The notes under the pieces were generated by a model. The model searched no databases, was not told where the DNA came from, and saw only the letters and a program-made list of their open reading frames with translations. Both the position numbers and the translations under genes were made by a program. Positions 8,919 through 17,415 of a stretch of 64,000 bases of DNA are shown here, piece by piece; the stretch's first letter is position 1, and each line of letters starts with the position of its first letter. Source of the stretch: Nocardioides humi (GTDB lineage Bacteria > Actinomycetota > Actinomycetes > Propionibacteriales > Nocardioidaceae); assembly GCF_006494775.1 (NCBI RefSeq), contig NZ_CP041146.1, forward strand, positions 806,001 to 870,000, given 5' to 3'.

Positions 8919-9710
8919 TGGGGGCTCCGTTGATCGGGATCCAGCCGGCCTGCTTGTACTCCGGGGTGCCGGGCGCGACCGCCTTGGGCTGGCCGGTGGA
9001 GACCAGGTGCTCGATGTCCTCATCGCTGCCCTGGACCAGGCGCCAGTCGCCCACGCCGTCGACCTCGATCCACCGCATCAGCTGGGTGCCGGCGTAGAGG
9101 CCGTCGCTGACCTTGCCGTTGGCGGTGGTGAGGGTGACGTAGCTGAGCAGGTTCACCGCGTAGTAGCCGGTGTCGAGCTCCTCGAGGGTGTAGGCGATCG
9201 GCGTCACGGCGTACGACGCGGGCGGGGGACGTCACCCTCCTTCGGGACGCCGGCCTGCTGTCGGCGCAGTGCGACGGCGTCGCGGGCGCGCTGCTCGAAG
9301 ACGGCCTTGTCCTCGGGGTTGGCGTACAGGCCGGCGACGGCGGCGGCCTGGTCGTAGTCGAACCCGACCTGCGCCTTGGCGACCTCGACCTGCAGCGCGA
9401 CCGCGCCCAGGTCGGTCTGCGGGAACCGGGTCGGGTAGCCGTCGACCTGGTCGGCTCCGGTCGGGATCACCACGCCGTCCGCGGGGGCGGTCTCCGGGGC
9501 GACCTGGTCGACCGAGACGTTCTGCCCCTGCTGCCCGGTATGGCTCGAGGAGTCGCCGCTGGTCTTGCCGGTGTCGTCGTCGTCATCGGCCCGGCCGCGC
9601 GCTCCGAGCCAGACGGCGGTCGCCACCAGTGCGGCGATCACCACCAGGACGCCCACGCGCAGCAGAGTGGTGCGGGACTCCCCCATCGAGTCGTTCATGC
9701 GGTTGCTCAT
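8919..9710 (-). pseudogene. TcpC/VirB8-like membrane-anchored protein, frameshifted
   Basis: ATG 9710. A ~20-residue cytosolic leader, one membrane helix (LLRVGVLVVIAALVATAVW) and a polar linker (ADDDDDTGK) lead into a soluble domain. The frame breaks at 9224-9228 (five Cs on the coding strand): EGDVP reads on as PASYAVTPIAYTLEE in the -1 frame. A second five-C run at 8920-8924 prevents that frame from ending at ...INGAPQ followed by a TGA overlapping the next GTG. Adding one C to each run gives ~264 residues. Domain layout resembles NTF2-like VirB8/TcpC proteins (inference). Confidence 0.6.
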
Positions 9711-9711
9711 C

Positions 9712-10602
9712 TCAGTGCTCCCCTTCGTGGTGTCCGTGGTCGCCGTGGTCGCCGGGGTTGATGGGTTCGGTGTGGTCGGTGGACCAGGTGCGCCAGCCGG
9801 CCTCGTGTGCCAGCTGGGTTCCGGGCCAGGTCGCTGGCGCGGGTGCCGGCGGGGCGCCGGGGGCGACCATCCAGCGGCCGCCGACCCACTGCATGCGCTC
9901 GCAGTGCGCGAAGGCGATCTGGCCTTCGGACTTGTAGGTGGCGCTGACCTTCATCAGCACGCAGACCGTGGCCCAGTCGGGGCCGTCGGTGCCCTTGACG
10001 AGCGCGGCGGCCGGCTCCAGCGACACCGAGGCGCTGGGGTCCTTGACCTCGCCCATCCCGGTGCTGGAGAGGAACGCGCGGACGCTGGCGGTGATCCACC
10101 AGTCCTCCGCCCGGACCCCGCCGGGCAGCGCCCAGGCGTTGTAGACCTCCTCGGCGGTGCTCAGGCTCATCGACTGCAGCACCGCGAGGTCGATCTGGGC
10201 CAGCTGGCCGATCGCGCCCTCCGGGGTCTGCGGGAACCCGGTCATCACGAACGCGGGTCCGTTGACTCCGGTCCCGGTCGGGATCTTGATCTCCGGGGCC
10301 TTGGCGCTGGTGGTCTCGGCCGGGAAGGCCGCACTCTCGGGCACGGTCAGCATCGGCTCGGCCGCGATCTCGTCGCGATGCGCGGCACCGCGGGCCACCG
10401 TCGAGCGCTCGGTCTCGCCGGTGGCCACGCCGGTGTTCGCGCTGGCCTCGCCACCGATACCGGAGACCGCCAGGTAGACCGCATACACGAGGCCGCCGAG
10501 CAGGAGCGCAGCCACGGCGACGGCGGCGGCAAGGATGCCGAGCAACCGGCGCCGGCTCCACTCGCTGGTGCCTTCTGCCTTCTTCGTGGCTGCGCGCCGC
10601 AT
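9712..10602 (-). CDS. TcpC/VirB8-like bitopic conjugation protein
   Basis: 296 residues from ATG 10602, which overlaps the preceding stop as TGATG. A basic leader (RRAATKK..WSRRR) precedes one membrane helix (LLGILAAAVAVAALLLGGLVYAVY) and a ~240-residue external domain. The domain includes LSTAEEVYNAWALPGG and an ending WVGGRWMVAPG typical of NTF2-like folds used by VirB8/TcpC. The last ~20 residues are His-rich (GDHGDHGHHEGEH), a possible metal-binding tail. Its fold resembles the downstream gene's. The role in the transfer channel is inferred from topology and operon position. Confidence 0.65.
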   Translation of the reverse strand: MRRAATKKAEGTSEWSRRRLLGILAAAVAVAALLLGGLVYAVYLAVSGIGGEASANTGVATGETERSTVARGAAHRDEIAAEPMLTVPESAAFPAETTSAKAPEIKIPTGTGVNGPAFVMTGFPQTPEGAIGQLAQIDLAVLQSMSLSTAEEVYNAWALPGGVRAEDWWITASVRAFLSSTGMGEVKDPSASVSLEPAAALVKGTDGPDWATVCVLMKVSATYKSEGQIAFAHCERMQWVGGRWMVAPGAPPAPAPATWPGTQLAHEAGWRTWSTDHTEPINPGDHGDHGHHEGEH

Positions 10603-10895
10603 CAGATGCAGCCCTTGCCGAGGATCCCGTTGAGCATCCCGGGCAGCACCAGGTAGGCGATCGCGCAGGCGAACACGACCACCACCGAGATCACGCCGAC
10701 CTTGGAGGCGTGCGGCAGGGAGAACACCCGGCCGGCGATGATCGCGCCGATGGCGATGATGATGCCGAGACCGAACAGGACGATCACGCCCCACAGCACG
10801 TAGCTGGTGATCTCGTTGGTGGGGCCGACAGCACCCGGGGGCGCCTTCGGGCAGACCTGGGCGGCCATCGGGAGGAGTGCGGTCATGACGTCCAT
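10602..10895 (-). CDS. Small two-helix membrane protein of the transfer operon
   Basis: 97 residues from ATG 10895 with a good AGGAAG ribosome site. Two strong hydrophobic helices (VLWGVIVLFGLGIIIAIGAII and VGVISVVVVFACAIAYLVL) separated by a short loop, and a Cys near each end. Size, topology and place before the TcpC-like genes fit a VirB2/TrbC-like pilin or channel subunit, but no diagnostic motif proves that. Confidence 0.6.
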   Translation of the reverse strand: MDVMTALLPMAAQVCPKAPPGAVGPTNEITSYVLWGVIVLFGLGIIIAIGAIIAGRVFSLPHASKVGVISVVVVFACAIAYLVLPGMLNGILGKGCI

Positions 10896-10998
10896 GGGTG
10901 GACTTCCTTTCTGGGGTTGCTGACCCGGGCGGGTCAGGCGCTTTCGCTGGTGTCGGTGGACAGGTGTTGGGGCTCGAGCAGCTGACTTGCTGCCGAGA

Positions 10999-11781
10999 TC
11001 AGGGGGCCGGGACGGGCCGGGAGTCCAGGCCATTGACCGCGAGGTCGCGGTCCTCGGGGATCTCCACGCATCGGTCCGCGTCCAGGACGCGACGTACGGA
11101 GGGGCCGCCGGCGTGCTCGAGGCCGCGGGGCCACTTCTTGCGGCGCGGGCCGCGGACGGCGAGGGTGATCTGCTCGGGCTGCCAGTGGCCGGCGAGGAGG
11201 TCCATGACGACACCGGCGCGGCGCATCCCGGGGACGGTGGCGGTGGTGACCAGGACGACCTGGTCGGCGGTGCGGACGGCCTCGGCGAGCCAGCAGTCGG
11301 TGGCCAGCAGCTGGCCGGCCTCCCAGCCGATGTCGAGGATCGTCAGCTGGGCGTCGTGCTCGGCGTCGGTGGGCAGCGGGACCTCGTCGACGTCGGCGAG
11401 GACCTCGCTGGCGCGCTCGAGCAGGACGTGGTCGCGCTTGCCCTGGCGCCAGTCGGTCGGGTGCAGGCCGAGTTCGGCGGTGCTGGCCGCGGCGAGGCCG
11501 GAGGCGGTGACCGAGCAGCACTCGATGACGCGGACCGGTGCGGCTGCAGCGAGGCCGGTCGCCAGGGCGACGGTGCTCGCGCCGACCGATCCTGCGGACC
11601 CGATCACGGCGATGGTGTGCTCGCCGTCGGCCGGGGTCCAGTCGTCCTCGGCGGCGGTGCCGCGGCCGCGGGGGCCCTTGCCGGCACCGGGGCCGGTGCG
11701 GAACTCGCCGGCGTTCAGTGCCTGCCAGGCGCGCTTGAGCTCGTCGACGCCGACCGGGCGGCTCGAGGTCTGGGTGCTCAC
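10999..11781 (-). CDS. ParA/MinD-like P-loop protein
   Basis: 260 residues from GTG 11781. A deviant P-loop (IAVIGSAGSVGASTVAL, about residues 57-73) is followed by LTILDIGWEAGQL and VVLVTTATVPGMRRA, the pattern of SIMIBI ParA/TadZ-type ATPases in which the invariant Lys of the P-loop is not obvious. The stop is at 10999-11001, directly after a five-C run (11002-11006). With six Cs the protein would extend 23 residues to a stop at 10934. Its operon position suggests it positions the transfer apparatus at the membrane. Confidence 0.65.
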   Translation of the reverse strand: MSTQTSSRPVGVDELKRAWQALNAGEFRTGPGAGKGPRGRGTAAEDDWTPADGEHTIAVIGSAGSVGASTVALATGLAAAAPVRVIECCSVTASGLAAASTAELGLHPTDWRQGKRDHVLLERASEVLADVDEVPLPTDAEHDAQLTILDIGWEAGQLLATDCWLAEAVRTADQVVLVTTATVPGMRRAGVVMDLLAGHWQPEQITLAVRGPRRKKWPRGLEHAGGPSVRRVLDADRCVEIPEDRDLAVNGLDSRPVPAP

Positions 11782-11996
11782 TGGGCCTCCCCGATGGTGC
11801 CGCGGCGGAACTCGAGTGCGGCGCGGACCTCGGCCGGGGTCAGGCTCGCCAGCTGTGCCTTGGCGGCCTGGACTTCGTGCAGCTGGGCGACGCAGCCGGT
11901 CAGCTGCTCGATGGCCTCGATCTCGCGGCCGGCGATCGTGAACAGCTCGGCGACCTGCTCCGGCGTTCGGGTCTCGCCGTCGTGGGTGTTTGTCAT
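11778..11996 (-). CDS. Small helical protein of the transfer operon
   Basis: 72 residues from ATG 11996, which has a near-perfect GGAGGTGG ribosome site nine bases upstream. An alternative ATG at 12068 overlaps the regulator gene and also has AGGAAG, giving 96 residues. The sequence is acidic and helical (EQVAELFTIAGREIEAIEQL), with one Cys, and overlaps the ParA-like gene by four bases. No recognised family. Confidence 0.6.
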   Translation of the reverse strand: MTNTHDGETRTPEQVAELFTIAGREIEAIEQLTGCVAQLHEVQAAKAQLASLTPAEVRAALEFRRGTIGEAQ

Positions 11997-12057
11997 GGGC
12001 TTCACCACCTCCACTCGCCTATGTGTTGCGGGGCGGTTCGAGCGATCACTTCCGGGC

Positions 12058-13011
12058 TCATTCGTCATGGGCGAACTTCCTGGGGGCGGCCGCGGCGAGG
12101 GCGCGCACGGTGCGCGAGCCGTGGCGTCGGACGGTTGCCTCCGAGACCCCGATGCGGGGCGCGACCCGGCTGGAGACCTCGTTGCTGAGCAGGCCGCCGT
12201 AGCCGCGCGCCAGACGCCGGGTCTCGACCCGGTCGGCCTCCTCGACCAGGCACAGCAGCAGGTACCGGTCGGCGGGGCTGATGACCTCGTGGTCGCACGC
12301 CCACGCGAGCAGCTCCAGGAGCTCCTCGGTGGCCGTGGGCTCCTCCTGCTCGGGGCCGGCGTCGGCGAGGATCTCGGGGCGGTGGAAGAGCGCGCCTGTG
12401 ACCCGCTCGGTCCGCATCTCGGCCGAGTAGCCGGCGCCGTCGTCGGCGCTCGTAATGTCGCCGGCCGAGAAGGACTCGACGAGGGTCGTGTTCGCCCAAG
12501 TGCGGTCGGCCCGGGAGACGTAGAAGAAGTCGCCGACCTCGCGGAGCACGCCGACTCGGGTGTTGATCAAGATGTTGGACGCGACCTTCCGGAGCCGGCG
12601 CCACTTGAACGTGCGGACCTCGATCCACAGCTGCGAAGCCACGAGCTCGTCGACACGCTCGACCGCCGACCAGGTGCCCGCCATGACTGGCTGGCTGTCG
12701 CGGAAGACCTCGCGCGGCGGGAGGGTGCTCAGCCAGCCAGCGAGCCGGCAGGCGCCGGGCAGCAGGCACTTGGCGAGCGCGGCCGCAGCCGCGATGTCGT
12801 CACCACCGTCGGGGGCCGCCAGCATGGCCAGCGCCAGGAGGACCTGGTCGGATTCTTCGTGGTCCACCGTCGGCAGCCAGGAGCGGATGTCGTCGAAGTT
12901 GTCGACCACACCGAGGCGCGGATCGATGGCCACCCAGGCCGGCCACTTCTGGCGGGCCTGGTCGAGTAGCTCGCTGTTGTCGTCGAGGCCGAGCTGGTCG
13001 CCCACACTCAT
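12058..13011 (-). CDS. Regulator with sigma-region-4-like HTH, head of the transfer operon
   Basis: 317 residues from ATG 13011 (AAAGGAGCGAG ahead). Mostly an uncharacterised helical domain; the last ~70 residues (SPADRYLLLCLVEEADRV..NEVSSRVAPRIGVSEATVRRHG) look like a sigma-70 region 4 / LuxR-type HTH whose recognition helix would be GVSEATVRRHGSRT. It is first in the minus-strand operon, behind a promoter region rich in GTCCCCC boxes, and probably controls transfer genes. It is a candidate for the factor that reads the TGATCG-N22-AGGTGACC sites elsewhere in the element (untested). Confidence 0.6.
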   Translation of the reverse strand: MSVGDQLGLDDNSELLDQARQKWPAWVAIDPRLGVVDNFDDIRSWLPTVDHEESDQVLLALAMLAAPDGGDDIAAAAALAKCLLPGACRLAGWLSTLPPREVFRDSQPVMAGTWSAVERVDELVASQLWIEVRTFKWRRLRKVASNILINTRVGVLREVGDFFYVSRADRTWANTTLVESFSAGDITSADDGAGYSAEMRTERVTGALFHRPEILADAGPEQEEPTATEELLELLAWACDHEVISPADRYLLLCLVEEADRVETRRLARGYGGLLSNEVSSRVAPRIGVSEATVRRHGSRTVRALAAAAPRKFAHDE

Positions 13012-13077
13012 CGCACTCGCTCCTTTGGTCCGTGGCTGTGCACGGCAGAAAGGTCGCGAGCGGGCGTCCCCGCATCC

Positions 13078-13152
13078 GTCCCCCCAGACCCCTGATTTCG
13101 AGGGGGGACACTGAGGGGGACGCGCGTTTGCGCAGGTCAGAGGCGTCCCCCC
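13078..13152. promoter_or_regulatory. Cluster of four GTCCCCC boxes upstream of the transfer operon
   Basis: GTCCCCCC at 13078-13085 and 13145-13152 and its complement GGGGGGAC at 13102-13109 and 13115-13121 (one G shorter) form two inverted pairs within 75 bases, 67-141 bases ahead of the regulator start. They look like operator sites for a dimeric regulator. Confidence 0.55.
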
Positions 13153-13196
13153 GAAAGTTGAAGAAGTTTCTGGCCAACCCCTTGCGCAGCCCCGAT

Positions 13197-13240
13197 TGTC
13201 GAGATGCAGTGAACATTGACTTTGCCTACGACAAGTCAAT
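13197..13240. promoter_or_regulatory. Half copy of the cargo-border repeat plus ATTGACTT inverted repeat
   Basis: TGTCGAGATGCAG (13197-13209) is the right arm of the repeats at 18.5 and 27.8 kb, and the next bases (TGAACATT) also match the 18.5 kb copy. Directly after it ATTGACTT (13215-13222) and AAGTCAAT (13233-13240) form a perfect inverted repeat that contains a TTGACT -35-like box on both strands. The rest of 13012-13428 shows no gene. Confidence 0.5.
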
Positions 13241-13428
13241 CTAGTGACGTTATGTCGTGCTCAGGTGGACGGGCTGCGGAGTTGCAAGGCCTCCCGGAAC
13301 GCGCGGCTCGCGGCTGACCGTGCACGAGCCGGCGCCGGGTCTATGACCGCCAGCGGCGGACCGAAGAGCGGCCAAGGGCGGGCTTCGTTCTCTGATGCTG
13401 GGGAACGCAACCTCTGTCCCTGTGGTCG

Positions 13429-15384
13429 CTAGAGCCACTCGGCTGGGATGAGTGCACGACCCTCGTGCCAATCCTCGACGAGACTCTCGCGGAACCAGTC
13501 CTCGTCGATTTCAGCGTGCTCGGTCATGATCACCTGGAATCCGGCATCGCCTTGAGTGGCCTCGTACGCGACTCGTAGCAGTCGCTCTGCCGCGGCCATA
13601 TCTCCGATGCGCTCTTCCGCGACGGTCACGGTGTCGGATTCACGCGGGAAGTAGACCTGGCTTGGCTGGTCGAGGAAGAGCATGTGCGGCACTGGTCGGG
13701 CCGCCCTCGCGTACTGCTGGTGCAGCGCAAGATGGGTGACCATGTGGTACGCCACCCACGCCTCACCGCTGCCGACGCGGCGCAGCGGGATGGGACCGTT
13801 GGGGCCGTCGACGACTACCGTGAGCTCTCGCGCGTCAAACCGAATTGGATAGTTCGACCATTCGAGATCCAAAGGCGCGGCAGATGCAGTCATGGTCTGG
13901 GAAAGCCGAGAGACGATGGAGGCCATTCGGTCACGTACTGCGCCAGGCCCCACCCTCTCTTCGAGCTCCTGAATCTCGGTCTGTAGTCGAGAGACTCGAA
14001 GGCGCAGATCCGCCAGCCGGGTCTCCTCGGCCACGGACTCGAGGAACAGAGAGACCCGTCCGAACCAGAGGAGTCGCTGATCGCGCTGGTCGACGTTGCC
14101 CTGCAGGCGGCGCTGCTCGAGGTCAAGCGCCTCGAGTTGCGCCGTGACCTCAACCATCTGACGCCGCAGGTCACTCGCGCGGCCGGCGAGATCCTCTGCC
14201 AAGGCGCGCAACTGCGGCGGGTCCTGAGAGAACGCCGTAACAGTCTGTTCGAGACTGCGAAGCGAGGCCAGCACGTCGGCATGTGCCGGCAGAGTTTGGT
14301 CGAGCTCGGAGGAGCACATAGGGCACTCGTGGAGTGCCGGTGCTCCCTCTGTGACCTCAGCCCCGAGTCGTAACCGCTCGATCTGGTCCGCCGCAGCGCT
14401 GTCGAAACTTGAGCGGGCGTCGTAGAAGTCGCGGGTTTCGGCGAGCTGCTCCTGAGTGGCTTGGTAGTCCTCTCTAAGGGTTCGCGCTTGGTCTCGAAGC
14501 GTTCGACGTCGCGTGTTGAGCCGGTCGGTGGTTGCGCCGGCGTCGATCTCACGGTCGTCAGCGTCGTCGATGGTGACGCCTTGGAGGCGGGCAATGGCCT
14601 CATGTCGAGGAACCGACTCGCCTGCTGGCGTCTGAGCGTCGACCGGCTCGATGGCCCCCAGGTCGATGCCTTCGAGGAGAAGCATCGAGGCCCGAGATCC
14701 TTCGACGTCAGCGAGGTCTTCGAGCTCCCTGACTTGCTGTTGGACGCGGCGGAGTTCGCGGCGGCGGTCGACCAAGCGGCGGGCCAGGGCTAGGTCATCG
14801 GCGTCTACCGCCCCAAGGAAGAACGGAAGGGTGTCGCGGATCGACGCCTTGACGAAGTCGTCGCTCTGGCGATGGAAGAGCAAGGTGTTACTGCTGATCT
14901 CGTTCTGACTCTGGAACAGCAGCCGCGAGGCGTGCCTGATGGTGGCGCTGTAGGTCGGTGCCAGGCGTCCGTCCGGGTCGGCTGTGCGAGGAATGCCGGC
15001 GAGCTCGGTCAGCAGCGCTTCCAGTCCTGGGACATTGGTGACCGGCTCGAGCGAACCGGCGGCCGGAAGATCGGTCTGGTCGTACAGGACGCATACATCG
15101 TTGGAAGCAGGGCGGCCGGCTTCGGGTCCGCGGCGGGCGACGAGGACGCGCGACTCACCCACGACGAGCTCGACGGCGTACCAGGAGACGTTGTCGCGGA
15201 TCACACCGTCGGCGACGCGGCACTCGCCGCTGGCAAGGCAGTAGTCGACGATGTCGATGATCGCGGACTTTCCGGTGCCGGAGTCGCCGGTGATGATGTT
15301 GAGCGCGTTCGTCTTGAAGGGCACGACACGTGGTTCGCGGTCACCGTGCGGGAAGAGGATGATCCTGCTCAGTTGGAAGCTCAC
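13429..15384 (-). CDS. DUF3732 SMC-like ATPase of an ABC-3C defence system
   Basis: 651 residues from GTG 15384. Order: Walker A at residues 33-40 (GDSGTGKS), long coiled coils (~200-480) broken by a zinc-hook-like CPMC at 354-357, a signature-like RVGSGEAWVAYH near 555, and Walker B HMLFLDQPSQVYFP near 585. This is the SMC/RecN-like ATPase component of three-component ABC (ABC-3C) conflict systems. By family inference it senses or engages foreign nucleic acid, with the two upstream genes as partner and effector. It lies four bases after the middle-component gene. Confidence 0.85.
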   Translation of the reverse strand: MSFQLSRIILFPHGDREPRVVPFKTNALNIITGDSGTGKSAIIDIVDYCLASGECRVADGVIRDNVSWYAVELVVGESRVLVARRGPEAGRPASNDVCVLYDQTDLPAAGSLEPVTNVPGLEALLTELAGIPRTADPDGRLAPTYSATIRHASRLLFQSQNEISSNTLLFHRQSDDFVKASIRDTLPFFLGAVDADDLALARRLVDRRRELRRVQQQVRELEDLADVEGSRASMLLLEGIDLGAIEPVDAQTPAGESVPRHEAIARLQGVTIDDADDREIDAGATTDRLNTRRRTLRDQARTLREDYQATQEQLAETRDFYDARSSFDSAAADQIERLRLGAEVTEGAPALHECPMCSSELDQTLPAHADVLASLRSLEQTVTAFSQDPPQLRALAEDLAGRASDLRRQMVEVTAQLEALDLEQRRLQGNVDQRDQRLLWFGRVSLFLESVAEETRLADLRLRVSRLQTEIQELEERVGPGAVRDRMASIVSRLSQTMTASAAPLDLEWSNYPIRFDARELTVVVDGPNGPIPLRRVGSGEAWVAYHMVTHLALHQQYARAARPVPHMLFLDQPSQVYFPRESDTVTVAEERIGDMAAAERLLRVAYEATQGDAGFQVIMTEHAEIDEDWFRESLVEDWHEGRALIPAEWL

Positions 15385-15388
15385 GCGC

Positions 15389-15886
15389 TCACCCCCAGAG
15401 GGTCAGCTGGTATTGCCAAGTGCCGTTGCGCGCCAGCCAGCGCCCAAGCTTGGTGGCTTCCTTCAGAATCTCGCCAGCGACGGCGCCGGTGCGGTCGAGA
15501 CGTGTCTGTGTCAGTCGCGTCGGCCCTTGGCCGATCGTCAGCTCCGGCCGGTTGATGGTCAAGATTCCCTCGCGCACCCCGACGAGGAGCGCTTCACGGA
15601 CATGCGGGCGGAGCAGCCTCACGCGGCCGGGTGTGAGGAACCGGATGTCGGGGTGGTCGGCCAGCCAAACTACGAGATCAGTGCGCGAGTTGTAGGGGAG
15701 CTGCTGACGTGAGTGCTCGTGGAGGAGCAGCGGCACGCAAAGGAACGGGAGTGGCCAGGGAAGTCCCTCACCACGGGCGGTTTCGTAGGCGCGCGCCGCC
15801 TGCCGGATGGTGACCGCGAGAAAGTACGGGTTAAAGAGGTTCGCCTCCTCGCGCACCCGTGTTTCCCACGGCGGCAGCATCGTCAT
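15389..15886 (-). CDS. ABC-3C system middle component
   Basis: 165 residues from ATG 15886, whose ATGA overlaps the stop of the upstream gene. PWETRVREEANLFNPYFLAV followed by AARAYE and a compact helical/winged body (LLHEHSRQQLPYNSRTDL, EILKEATKLGRWLARNG) is the 'three-component ABC system middle component' pattern. No catalytic residues are expected; it links the ATPase and the effector-like subunit. Confidence 0.8.
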   Translation of the reverse strand: MTMLPPWETRVREEANLFNPYFLAVTIRQAARAYETARGEGLPWPLPFLCVPLLLHEHSRQQLPYNSRTDLVVWLADHPDIRFLTPGRVRLLRPHVREALLVGVREGILTINRPELTIGQGPTRLTQTRLDRTGAVAGEILKEATKLGRWLARNGTWQYQLTLWG

Positions 15887-17067
15887 GCTGTGCTCTCTCC
15901 GATTGCAGTGGACAAGATGCTCTCGAAGTTGGGGTGCCAACCGACGCGCATCTGGTCGCTGAGGATGTGGAACGAGCCGCGGGTGACGAAGGCCGCGGTG
16001 CACCGTGGGCGGATGGGAAAGTCGGCCTCGAGCTCAAACCACTTGTAGAACTGCTTCGCCTCGCGTTGCATCTCTTCTTCAGCAGCGGCCGGGCCGATCT
16101 CATCGCACATCACGGTGAACCGGCGCCGCCACTCGCTCACGAGGTCGGACTCGTAGTCAGCAAGGTCGCCCACGGTGAGCAGCTCGGCCCCGAGCCAGCG
16201 TGAGCGCTGGCTGAAGGCCTGCATGTAGTCCTTTGCTGCTTGCAGTACCCGGGTGCCAGAGACTGGTAGCAGCGAGAGTTGCCGGGCGAAAATGCTGTCG
16301 CCGACATCGCCCAGGTCGGCGTCAGATGGCTCGGGCACGTCGATGGGGAGATTGTCCGCCGTCAACGCGTCACTGAGTGACTCGATCTTCAGGTCGATCT
16401 CGATCGAGTTAATGGCTCCCGGCCGCTTCTTGCTCAAGTGTTCGGCGCAGCGTGCGTACCACCACTCAACCATCCGTTCACGGACATAATCGACCTTGCT
16501 CGGCCGGACGAAACGCAAGCGCTGGTTCAGTCGATCGTCGAGCCCGTCGATCTCGGGGGCTTCGGAGATGATGCGGACGCGATCGAGCAGGCTCAGGCGC
16601 TGGGCGCGTTTGAGGTCACGGAACGCCTTGCGGGCTGCTTGGGTCGACACGGCGTCGCTGGTCTTGGCGTAATCGAGGAGCAGCTCTTCAGCCTTCTCGA
16701 CGTCTCGGTCTGAGATGCCCAGCAGCGCGGGCGCGGAGTCATCGGCACATCCCGCTGTCGTGATGAGGAACAGGCATGCGTCGTCGGACAACTCACCTGC
16801 GACCAGCCGTGTGCACCACACCCGGAGTGTCGACCACAGGTCCGTGTTGGCGGTCGTCAGATCCGGACGTCGCTCGCCTTGGTGGTGCTTGAGTTGCAGG
16901 AGCTCCATCGGCTCCGCGCCTTGAGGGAAAGTGACGTCGTCGAGGGTCTCGATCTCCACCAGGAGCGGTGAACCGTCCATACGCTCCAGCGCAGCCAACA
17001 GCGAGTACTTGCACTGGTACAAGTAGCCCAGTGCCGATGCCGCCGCGCTGAAAGGGTCCGAGCTCAA
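15883..17067 (-). CDS. ABC-3C system protein, effector-like large component
   Basis: 394 residues from TTG 17067, chosen because GGGAGG lies five bases ahead and homologous-looking sequence (SSDPFSAAASALGYLYQCKY) begins there; an in-frame ATG at 17103 adds 12 residues without a ribosome site. The N-terminal region has IEVETLDD-like IETLDDVTFPQG followed by LLQLKHH, the dsRBD/nuclease-like core of ABC-3C proteins (D...QLKH resembles PD-(D/E)xK). The C-terminal ABC-3C domain follows (WLGAELLTVGDLADYESDL, FVTRGSFHILSD). Operon of three overlapping genes, in the usual order. Confidence 0.8.
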   Translation of the reverse strand: MSSDPFSAAASALGYLYQCKYSLLAALERMDGSPLLVEIETLDDVTFPQGAEPMELLQLKHHQGERRPDLTTANTDLWSTLRVWCTRLVAGELSDDACLFLITTAGCADDSAPALLGISDRDVEKAEELLLDYAKTSDAVSTQAARKAFRDLKRAQRLSLLDRVRIISEAPEIDGLDDRLNQRLRFVRPSKVDYVRERMVEWWYARCAEHLSKKRPGAINSIEIDLKIESLSDALTADNLPIDVPEPSDADLGDVGDSIFARQLSLLPVSGTRVLQAAKDYMQAFSQRSRWLGAELLTVGDLADYESDLVSEWRRRFTVMCDEIGPAAAEEEMQREAKQFYKWFELEADFPIRPRCTAAFVTRGSFHILSDQMRVGWHPNFESILSTAIGESTA

Positions 17068-17415
17068 CCATGCCTCCCGCAGTACTCGACCGGAACCTAG
17101 CATCGCCGACTCGACTTGTCGCCAACATCCGCTTGACGGCGCGGATACCCGGGTCGGCTTCCTGCGGCGTCTCGTCTTTCAGTGGTCCGGCACGATTACC
17201 CGTGCGCTCCATGTCCCTTAGGTAGTGGCGTGGTCGGCAGGAGCCGATCAGCCGGATCGTCGCACGGATCTCGGCCCGGTGAATCGCTACCTTGCCAGGA
17301 ACGGCCCGTCTGACTGAGATGAAGGGCGAGCCGTCCCGTGCCAGGAACGCTGTCACGGATGCGGCGCTGCCGGGCTCGGCGCCTGAGGCGTGGGGGCCGA
17401 CCCCCACCGCCGTCC
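17068..17415. other. Intergenic, no gene seen
   Basis: 348 bases between the ABC-3C operon and the next minus-strand gene. Open frames here overlap each other without ribosome sites or family-like sequence. It presumably holds the ABC-3C promoter, but no convincing -35/-10 pair was found. Confidence 0.5.

Noticed and set aside
11002..11006. Programmed frameshifting at five-C runs in the transfer operon
   Set aside because: No slippery heptamer or downstream structure evident, and the shifts affect unrelated genes; assembly error or decay is likelier.
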